From: Candidatus Helarchaeota archaeon
Lineage (GTDB): Archaea; Asgardarchaeota; Lokiarchaeia; Helarchaeales; HEL-GB-A
Length of the DNA: 51,052 nucleotides
Assembly (NCBI GenBank): GCA_013375455.1
Contig: JABXJT010000033.1
Coordinates: forward strand, 1-51,052
Direction: 5' to 3'
The translations under genes were made by a program, and so were the position numbers. Positions 45,042 through 51,052 of this stretch are shown piece after piece (positions within the stretch are counted from its first letter, which is position 1; each line of letters starts with the position of its first letter). The notes below the pieces were generated by a model. The model was given only the letters and a program-made list of their open reading frames with translations. It was not told the origin of the DNA and searched no databases.

Positions 45042-45547
45042 ATGCTGTAGAGGGCGAGTTTTGATTGAAGTGGTAAAGTTTTTAATGCGTCGGAAATCGT
45101 GTCGCGCTCAATAAGAGTTTGAGCGCGCCGCACGTGACTCTCTGAGACTTGTTCGTCACCTTCCCGCTCTGCCAATTCGCCCGCCACTCTTAAGAGATTT
45201 ATTGCCCGACGCGCATCGCCATGCTCTCGTGCAGCAAGTGCAGCAACAATCTCAATCGTGCCATCAGCAATGACATCAGGATGGAATCCCATTTTCTCTC
45301 TTTGTCTGAGGATGTCCAGCAATTCAGTCGCCTTATAAGGGGGAAACACCATTTCCTCCTCACTTAGACTACTCAGGACGCGGGGATCTAAATTTTCTTT
45401 AAATTCCAAATCATTGCTAATCCCAATGATGCAAACTTGCGCCTTTTTGAGATCGCTATTCATTCGAGTCAATTCATAGAGGACTTTATTCGGGGATCCT
45501 CTCTTAGCGCCCTTTGTCACTAGTTGATCAATTTCATCTAGAGTGCT
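44975..45547 (-). pseudogene. Truncated Orc1/Cdc6 initiator gene
   Basis: About 190 codons of archaeal Orc1/Cdc6: Walker B LDEIDQL (just above 45520), sensor-1 segment CIIGISNDLEFKENLDPRVL, the conserved SSLSEEEMVFPPY, the sensor-2 GDARRAINLLRVAGELAERE, and LPLQSKLALYSI. Above Walker B, sequence homology stops (no Walker A), and below LYSIYLLEK the winged-helix DNA-binding domain is missing; the frame ends in a foreign tail. The full protein is normally about 400 residues, so both ends are gone. An isolated open frame can start at a GTG at 45520, but it should be non-functional as an initiator. Confidence 0.88.
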
Positions 45548-45897
45548 GTGATTGAAGGGTTAATTGGGCATTTAAAAGACTATTATTATTTAGCAGGGAA
45601 AACCCATTCAAAATCATAAATATTAAAGGGGTGAAAAGTGGGCATCCATTGCCTCTTAATTTTCATTGCAGTCCAAATAAATGCAATGATCCGATACTGA
45701 TTACTTAATCATAATATCTAAAATCAAGATTTATTTGGCGTAAAATTATCCGAGTTTGTCTTACAATACGAGATCAAAAATGGTAAAAAAAAAGAAATCC
45801 TCATTAAATAGCCTAAGGCTTTAAATGTAGTAATTTCATTAAAAAAATTGAAGACATTCTTTGGCTGCAATTAACAATAAATCAATTCGAGTGTCAA
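45548..45897. other. 350-base AT-rich spacer
   Basis: No gene seen. Next to the Orc1/Cdc6 relic, so it could be the remains of an origin region, but no repeated origin-recognition boxes were found by eye. Confidence 0.4.
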
Positions 45898-46419
45898 ATG
45901 TCAAAATTAATTAAACTATCCTTAATTATCTTGTATATGTTTGTAGTAGGATGGATGCTTTATTATAACATTATTGTATTTCCGCATGATTGGAAGGAAT
46001 GGCTGGGAATACTTCTTCCATATGGAGGAATCTGGGTAATAGTTTTCTGGATTTCTAGACAAGATCCTATATCCAAATCCAATGCGAAACCTTGGATGAT
46101 AGGGTTTTCAATATTCACGGGAATATTATGGAGTGCTTTGGTTTTGATTGCATTATTTTATTGGATTGGAATTTTCTCATTAACTAACGGGCTACTTATA
46201 TTTATATTCTCTGTGTCGAATTTGTTTAGTCCAATAATAGTACCATTACTTATTGGGTTTTATTTTTTTAACTTAAACTCAATTTCTCTAACAATGAAGG
46301 GTAAAAAAGTAAAAGAATGGGTGTTCGGACTTACGACATTAGTTGGTTTCCTTCAAGTGATAATCTGGCTTTTGTTTCCAGCTTTCGACTTATTTGGTTT
46401 TGAATTCTTTACGTGGTAA
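45898..46419 (+). CDS. Membrane protein, unknown
   Basis: 173 residues with five TM helices (about 5-25, 33-50, 62-85, 92-122 and 140-165). ATG at 45898. Aromatic-rich, no motif recognised. Flanked by relic genes on both sides, so it may be part of a transferred block. Confidence 0.7.
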   Translation: MSKLIKLSLIILYMFVVGWMLYYNIIVFPHDWKEWLGILLPYGGIWVIVFWISRQDPISKSNAKPWMIGFSIFTGILWSALVLIALFYWIGIFSLTNGLLIFIFSVSNLFSPIIVPLLIGFYFFNLNSISLTMKGKKVKEWVFGLTTLVGFLQVIIWLLFPAFDLFGFEFFTW

Positions 46420-46558
46420 AAAAATGAAATATTAATAATACTGCGTAATATCATGAGCAATGAGTGCTAGAATTTCCCAACTCAGTATGGTAGTTAATAT
46501 TGCATCAAATCCGCCTTTTTGCCAATTTTTATAGAACAAATAAAAAGTATTTAGTGTC

Positions 46559-47157
46559 CTAATAACATTGACCTGTTCGCCTTGTTAAATGTTTCCAGTT
46601 AAATAAGAAGAATTCTTTCAAGATCCAGGGATGATCGGTCTTTCCAGCTGCCATCATGGGAGTAATACCTTTCCATTCCTTTTTTTTACCATCTAATCGT
46701 TTCAATACGCTATGTGGGCGGATAAAATGATAAACTCCAAGAAATAGATCCATTTGGCTATTTAGGAGTTCTTTCCTTTTGAAAATTGTAAATTTTTTCG
46801 CTGTAACCGCCCATTTTGTTGTCTTAATGTTAAGTTATTCCGTTCTATAAAGGTCGTATTAACCGAGTTGCTACAGGATGCTGCTCGGATTTTCTCATGG
46901 ACTTGCTTTTCCGTTCCAAACATAATTTTCTTTTCGATTTTTTTGACTTTGCCTTTCTCTCGATATTTACGAACTTACGCATAGACCAACTCTGGCGGGA
47001 CAACTTTAACTGGCTTTTATGGACGCCCTCGCTTTCCAGTTTTGGGAAAGGGCTTTTCAACCCCGTATTCTTCCCGAATGGCCGAGACATAATGCTCTAA
47101 CTCATCACTGGTAAAATACGGGAAAGCTATTAATAAATTCAGTTCCTTCGAATAATT
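46559..47157 (-). pseudogene. IS1-like transposase pseudogene
   Basis: Reading the minus strand from about 47157: LNLLIAFPYFTSDELEHYVS, then GKRGRP followed by TAA, KPVKVVPPELVYA followed by TAA, VRKYREKGKVKKIEKKIMFG, and NTTFIERNNLTLRQQNGRLQ. Near 46760 a TAA and a frame change are followed by VYHFIRPHSVLKR, WKGITPMMAAGKTDHPWILK and the end at 46559. The ERNNLTLRQ, YHFIRPHS and TPMMAAGKTDH blocks are the C-terminal signature of IS1-type DDE transposases. The N-terminal part is missing. It has at least three stops and one frameshift, so it is dead. Terminal inverted repeats were not found. Confidence 0.85.
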
Positions 47158-47200
47158 TCAGAACCTTCGCCTTCATTGTAATTTTTAACTTATTTGGTTT

Positions 47201-48742
47201 CTATTGAATCTTTTTATTTAAGTTTTGAACGGTCTCTCTCTTTTTTTTCCTTTTTCTAATAAATATAATCAATAGAAATGCAGAAAGAAAAACTACACCT
47301 ATCAATAAAGAAAGAAATAATGGGAAATTATCTTTTTCATCAATTATTGGGAATGTTGGTTGATAGAGAGTAGATAATTGTAAGAAAAAATGCCCAATTC
47401 CAGCTCCACCCCAACTCCAATCGGTATAAAACTTTGAATAATTTTCACTTCTTGGCCATTTCAACCCCCCATTTTCGGGAATTGCTTGAGAAAGTAGCCA
47501 TTCAATAGTACCGTTTAGGTATTGGTAGTAAGTTTGATTTTTAAATAAGTTGTACATTTGTATTAAAAAGATTCCGATACCTGCAGCGCCCCTTTCGAGC
47601 CCAGTAAAATTTTCATTAAATCCGATAAAAACAGGCCACCAATACGTTTTGTTCTTAGAAAATGCTATCGATAGCAACCACTGGACCACACCTTGAGAAT
47701 ATTTTTGATAGGTTCCATTCATTGTTTGATTATACAAGTTAGAAAGATATAATCCTATCCCTGCAGCACCCATACTTAATCCAGTATAATATGAAGGAGT
47801 CCCTTGATATATAGGGAATTTGTATCCTCCATTTTCAGGAATAGCGAGACTTATGAGCCACCGGGCAGCGCCTTCCGCATATTGGAGATAGGTAGTATTC
47901 AAAGTTGATTTAAATAATTCCAGAAAGAAATTTCCTACCCCTGCGGTTCCTGAACCCAATTCAGTACTGTTTATTATACTATTTTCGTAATATGGCCATT
48001 TATATCCTCCATTTTCAGGAATTGCAAAATTTATGAGCCACTGGGCAGCACTCTTCGCATATTGAATATATGTCACATTCGAGGTGAAATGATATAATCT
48101 GAGGAAGTAATGTCCAATCCCTGCTGCTCCCACATCCCATCCCGTATAATTAAAACTATTATTTTGATACCACTTCCATTTACATCCAGATCCTTCTGGA
48201 ATTGCTTCTGAAATTAGCCAATTCCCAGCTTTATTGGCAAATTCCAAATAGGTTGAATTTAATGTAATGTAATACAATTCGGTGAAGTAATATCCTATTC
48301 CCGCTGCGCCGTGGAACCAACCAGTAAAATAATTTGGAGTATTTTCTAGTTGTTCCCATTTAACTCCACTATTTTCTTCAATCGCATTATTAATTAGCCA
48401 ATTTGCCGCGTTTTCCGCATGTATTAGATAACGATTATCCCGCGTTTGCAAATATAATTCTAGTAAAAAATACCCAATTCCACTAAGTCCCGAATTCATC
48501 CCTGTATAATTGCGTTTTTCGGTATAATTCTGATATTCTGGCCATTTATATCCTTCTGGATCATAAAGCGTTTGATTCAACAACCAATTGCCAGCTTTTA
48601 TTGATAAATCTAAATAATTATATTCACTTGAAGATTTTTTGAAGCTAAAAGAAGTGCTTTTGGTATATTTTATCCCATTTTCTATAGAAAAATTCAGAAC
48701 AATTATAAAGATAAGGATGAGAGCCAATTTCTTGATTTTCAT
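47201..48742 (-). CDS. Secreted LanC-like alpha-toroid protein with C-terminal TM
   Basis: 513 residues. Signal peptide at about 5-22 (LALILIFIIVLNFSIENG). Seven repeats of about 62 residues follow, each with AGNWLI, IPENGGYKW, YTGxxxGAAGIGxYFxxLY. This is the lanthionine-synthetase-C-like (alpha/alpha) toroid pattern. The zinc His/Cys ligands of true LanC are not visible, so lanthionine synthesis is unlikely; an extracellular glycan-binding or hydrolase role is possible. A TM helix at about 472-492 with a basic tail (IRKRKKKRE) anchors it. ATG at 48742 with GGAAGG before it. Confidence 0.82.
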   Translation of the reverse strand: MKIKKLALILIFIIVLNFSIENGIKYTKSTSFSFKKSSSEYNYLDLSIKAGNWLLNQTLYDPEGYKWPEYQNYTEKRNYTGMNSGLSGIGYFLLELYLQTRDNRYLIHAENAANWLINNAIEENSGVKWEQLENTPNYFTGWFHGAAGIGYYFTELYYITLNSTYLEFANKAGNWLISEAIPEGSGCKWKWYQNNSFNYTGWDVGAAGIGHYFLRLYHFTSNVTYIQYAKSAAQWLINFAIPENGGYKWPYYENSIINSTELGSGTAGVGNFFLELFKSTLNTTYLQYAEGAARWLISLAIPENGGYKFPIYQGTPSYYTGLSMGAAGIGLYLSNLYNQTMNGTYQKYSQGVVQWLLSIAFSKNKTYWWPVFIGFNENFTGLERGAAGIGIFLIQMYNLFKNQTYYQYLNGTIEWLLSQAIPENGGLKWPRSENYSKFYTDWSWGGAGIGHFFLQLSTLYQPTFPIIDEKDNFPLFLSLLIGVVFLSAFLLIIFIRKRKKKRETVQNLNKKIQ

Positions 48743-49284
48743 TACCTTCCACGGTGAATTTACTCTAATTGATTGTCAAGTAATGCACCTATATAAAATT
48801 TTAGACCTTTTCGACGTAATTTGCTAAGGAGTTGCGTCTAACAAAGGGTTCCTTTAAGCGGGATTTTGGGGCTGTAACCTGATCTTTTTCAGAATTAGCC
48901 TTCATAACTCAAGTTATTCGAGTTTAAGTATTTGGAACGGTAGTTCGTTCTTTTTTAGAAAATACCCGCATTGGTCACAAAGGTTAGAGGGCGGGACGTG
49001 CTGCCTTTTCATCAAATAAATGTCTTTAATGTCAATGAGCTCTTCATTTAATTGGAAGAATAAGTTAATTTTCCGTAACATGCTGAATTCTGTCGGATGG
49101 GAAATGAGAGTACGGCGAAAGTGAAATCATGCCAGATAATTTTAATGAGGACCGATCAAAAATATACTCGTTTGTTTAAATTAGTTTTAAAAATGGTGTT
49201 CAGCCGAATATCTTCGGATTAAACGTAGTGAATGGTGCTTGACGGAATTGAATTTCGCGCCTTAAATGTTAAAGGTTGAGTAAA
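48743..49284. other. 542-base spacer
   Basis: Promoter side of the LanC-like gene at the left. Contains a relic frame at 48914-49081. No other gene is seen; the right end leads into the HEPN-like gene. Confidence 0.5.
48914..49081 (-). CDS. 55-residue frame with a CxxC pair, probably a relic
   Basis: ATG at 49081; MLRKINLFFQLNEELIDIKD then IYLMKRQHVPPSNLCDQCGY and FLKKNELPFQ, stop at 48914. The frame is open upstream without a start (RRTLISHPTEFS). CDQCG suggests one half of a zinc finger, perhaps from a truncated transposase or regulator. No partner CxxC follows. Confidence 0.35.
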   Translation of the reverse strand: MLRKINLFFQLNEELIDIKDIYLMKRQHVPPSNLCDQCGYFLKKNELPFQILKLE

Positions 49285-50262
49285 ATGGGTATTAATTTGG
49301 ATCAAAAATTAGTAGACGAGTTCCAGGAATTAGGAAAGTTAAAAGAGTTAGTTAGTAGGTTGGATGAACTTTTAGAATTCTTTAGTAAAACGAAGTCAGA
49401 AGATGAACCTAGAGACAATTTATCGAGCTGTTTCGACAATTTAAAGAAGCTTCGTGAGATTGACAACTGGTTTCTATTGAGGTTGTATAAAGACAAAATG
49501 GATTTTGAGATTTTGGAGAGGGGAATTAATTCGTTCTTTGGGAAAATATGGAAAAATTATGATGCCGTGGATGCAGCAGTTTTTTCTTTTTTGGATAGGG
49601 AAGATGGGTTCTTTTTCGTAAATTTATCACAAGCTGTCATGATTTCGAATGAAATTTTCATAAAGATATTGGTATCACCCTACGAAACGGGGTACCTCTT
49701 CGGGGAATTTGTTTTTTTACAGCTTTACTTGCACAATTTTGAAGCCATGTGCTGTTTTTTAAAACCTCTAGTCGAGGACTTTCTGGGACAGCAAATCGAA
49801 GAGGATGAGGAACAGGTTCATCAAAAAGTGTATAATCATTTTCTTAAATGGCTAGAGTCAGATGTAAGGAAAATTTTCAAGGAAAAAATTGATGTAAAAT
49901 TACGCCATTGTATTGCTCATGCTTCTTATATTTTGAATCAAAGTGATGGGAGCATTTGCTTGAGAGATATGGTGTCGCGACGTCGCAGGACGTATGAATT
50001 TAATGAATTTCTTGAGAAGCTCCTTGATTTAGTCATTCTCTGCCAATTGTTGCGAAATAAGTTGCTGGATTACATTATTGAATTTTTTATGAGAAATGAG
50101 TTCGCTAATGACTTGAAAATGTACTTCGTTGAGAGTTATATCGATATCAATTACATAATTGCTTATATTAAGATGCTTAGAGACTTTTTAGCATCTATGA
50201 TCGAATCTCTTGAAGATGAGGAGAAAAATCCTAAGAAGATACCATCTAGGGATTCTTCATAA
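49285..50262 (+). CDS. Helical protein with HEPN-like R-x4-H motif
   Basis: 325 residues from the ATG at 49285; a TTG three codons earlier is the outer start. The N-terminus is coiled-coil-like (KLVDEFQELGKLKELVSRLD). KLRHCIAHASYILN contains Arg207 and His212 in the R-x4-H spacing of HEPN nucleases (commonly RNxxxH), here preceded and followed by helices. HEPN proteins cleave RNA in toxin-antitoxin and defence systems, but motif-only matches are weak evidence. No TM helices or signal peptide. A following gene on the opposite strand is unrelated in sequence. The function is a hypothesis. Confidence 0.7.
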   Translation: MGINLDQKLVDEFQELGKLKELVSRLDELLEFFSKTKSEDEPRDNLSSCFDNLKKLREIDNWFLLRLYKDKMDFEILERGINSFFGKIWKNYDAVDAAVFSFLDREDGFFFVNLSQAVMISNEIFIKILVSPYETGYLFGEFVFLQLYLHNFEAMCCFLKPLVEDFLGQQIEEDEEQVHQKVYNHFLKWLESDVRKIFKEKIDVKLRHCIAHASYILNQSDGSICLRDMVSRRRRTYEFNEFLEKLLDLVILCQLLRNKLLDYIIEFFMRNEFANDLKMYFVESYIDINYIIAYIKMLRDFLASMIESLEDEEKNPKKIPSRDSS

Positions 50263-50276
50263 TCACTAACAAGTAA

Positions 50277-50432
50277 TCAAGGATTACTTTCTTTTAACAG
50301 GCGTATAAGAAGGGCGATTTGAGTTTCTGTTAAGTAATTCCCTTGCACGTTGAAATTAGAAAGATCTCGAATTAGCTCATTTCGATGGAATGGGTTCTCA
50401 AAGTCGTGGAGATTGCGGAAGAAAGTTCCCAC
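50277..50432 (-). CDS. Possible 51-residue small protein
   Basis: GTG at 50432, with AGTGAG just upstream. The frame reads MGTFFRNLHDFENPFHRNEL then IRDLSNFNVQGNYLTETQIA and LLIRLLKESNP. Normal composition with a helical C-terminus. It lies 73 bases downstream of the next minus-strand gene and could be co-transcribed with it. May also be a gene tail. Confidence 0.45.
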   Translation of the reverse strand: MGTFFRNLHDFENPFHRNELIRDLSNFNVQGNYLTETQIALLIRLLKESNP

Positions 50433-50505
50433 GATCTCACTTTTCCCTTGAGAAAATTCTCCCTAAAGGGAGTGGCTTTCAATAAAGGTAAAACAATCAA
50501 AATGT

Positions 50506-51042
50506 TCACTCTTTCTTATCAATCTCGCTTTTCTGAGTATTAACTAATAGTGATTTGAGACGTTGGTTCCCTAATGGCCCCTCATATGGAAGCAAAACAT
50601 AATTATTGCCATACATGATGACAACTGTTGGAAGCATAACATCAGAGAATTCATTTCGCATGGTCGGATTGTCGATTTGGTGCATGTCAAGGCATTTATG
50701 CTTGATATTGTATGTTTGGGTGAACTTGGTAAATCGATCAATGTATTTTTGAGATCTTTCAACGGAAGTTTTGCTCAAATCGACGAGCAGGTAAAGGAAG
50801 GTGTCGAAGGGATCTGGTAGAGGTGCAGGTCCATGCATCTCAAAAGGAAACATGATAGAGATGTAGTCGATGAGATCTTTAGGAAGTAATTTAAAATCGT
50901 AGAGGAAAAATAGGAGGAATTTTTTGAACCGGATAATCTCATCTTTTGTAAACGGGATTCTCCGCCACATTTTGTTTAGCCAGATTCTAATGGGTTGGTA
51001 CCATTTTCCCATTTTGGGTTCCTTTAGAGTTAAACCCTTCAT
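50506..51042 (-). CDS. Thioredoxin-like protein without CxxC, possibly partial
   Basis: 178 residues to the ATG at 51042. The frame is open to the window edge, so the true start may lie outside. The C-terminal half (CLDMHQIDNPTMRNEFSDVM then LPTVVIMYGNNYVLLPYEGP) follows the thioredoxin strand-cis-Pro-strand pattern, but no CxxC is present in the preceding segment. The N-terminal half is basic and helical (RIWLNKMWRRIPFTKDEIIR). It may be an inactive or adaptor thioredoxin fold. Confidence in the fold is modest. Confidence 0.65.
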   Translation of the reverse strand: MKGLTLKEPKMGKWYQPIRIWLNKMWRRIPFTKDEIIRFKKFLLFFLYDFKLLPKDLIDYISIMFPFEMHGPAPLPDPFDTFLYLLVDLSKTSVERSQKYIDRFTKFTQTYNIKHKCLDMHQIDNPTMRNEFSDVMLPTVVIMYGNNYVLLPYEGPLGNQRLKSLLVNTQKSEIDKKE

Positions 51043-51052
51043 TAGTTGCGTT

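Noticed and set aside
44975..45520. A functional Orc1/Cdc6 initiator
   Set aside because: Walker A and the winged-helix domain are missing and the C-terminus is foreign.
45548..45897. Replication origin next to the cdc6 relic
   Set aside because: AT-rich, but no repeated origin-recognition boxes or clear unwinding element could be seen.
46845..47090. Lysine-rich 81-codon minus frame as a gene
   Set aside because: It is out of frame with the transposase signature; the transposase frame explains the region.
47201..48742. A true lanthionine synthetase with a lantibiotic precursor
   Set aside because: No zinc His/Cys ligands, the protein is secreted, and no precursor-peptide gene is nearby.

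Overview
The window is AT-rich, gene-dense archaeal DNA, most likely from an Asgard (Lokiarchaeota-like) genome. This is an inference from content: an archaeal-type Orc1/Cdc6 remnant, TATA-like boxes next to Shine-Dalgarno starts, helix-hairpin-helix (DUF4332-like) proteins, a very large leucine-rich-repeat protein, NosD-type and Ig-like membrane-anchored surface proteins, an ICMT-family methyltransferase and a LanC-like toroid. No rRNA, tRNA or CRISPR array was recognised.

Layout. 0.2-9.6 kb (minus strand): a run of four genes (membrane protein, YkgJ-like Cys-cluster protein, 2212-residue LRR-helical-repeat protein, unknown 510-residue protein). The last two abut with no spacer. 10-14.5 kb: a 1512-residue surface protein that ends in a 13-bp hairpin. 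14.6-15.65 kb: one multi-TM gene broken by a TAA, a frameshift and a TGA. 15.8-17.9 kb: an HhH protein with a duplicated C-terminal domain, and a sulfotransferase. 18-25.9 kb: a sugar-metabolism locus with a divergent promoter; FGGY kinase and a PQQ-type propeller protein lie on the left, and a Zn alcohol/polyol dehydrogenase, an arginase-fold hydrolase with all six metal ligands and a GH4 glycosidase lie on the right. 26-31 kb: small housekeeping-like genes (HhH protein, ICMT-like methyltransferase, thioredoxin, enoyl-CoA hydratase, alpha/beta hydrolase, TPR protein). 31.3-33.2 kb: small membrane proteins and a winged-helix regulator.

33.2-43.6 kb holds two giant surface proteins. One (FG-GAP, NosD beta-helix, FN3, TM, cytoplasmic tail) lies 23 bases upstream of the winged-helix regulator. 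The other couples an Ig/FN3/jelly-roll ectodomain through one TM helix to cytoplasmic HEAT repeats and two zinc ribbons, and carries an almost identical 303-bp in-frame tandem duplication. 38-49 kb is a plastic zone: a doubled N-terminal module in two overlapping genes, an Orc1/Cdc6 fragment fused to the tail of one of them, an IS1-like transposase pseudogene and several shorter coding relics. 47.2-51 kb holds a secreted LanC-like protein, a HEPN-like protein and a thioredoxin-like protein without the CxxC motif.

The strongest candidates for undescribed biology are the receptor-like surface proteins with cytoplasmic domains, the surface protein/winged-helix gene pair, and the coupled LRR/510-residue pair. 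All functions come from reading motifs by eye; no database search was run.
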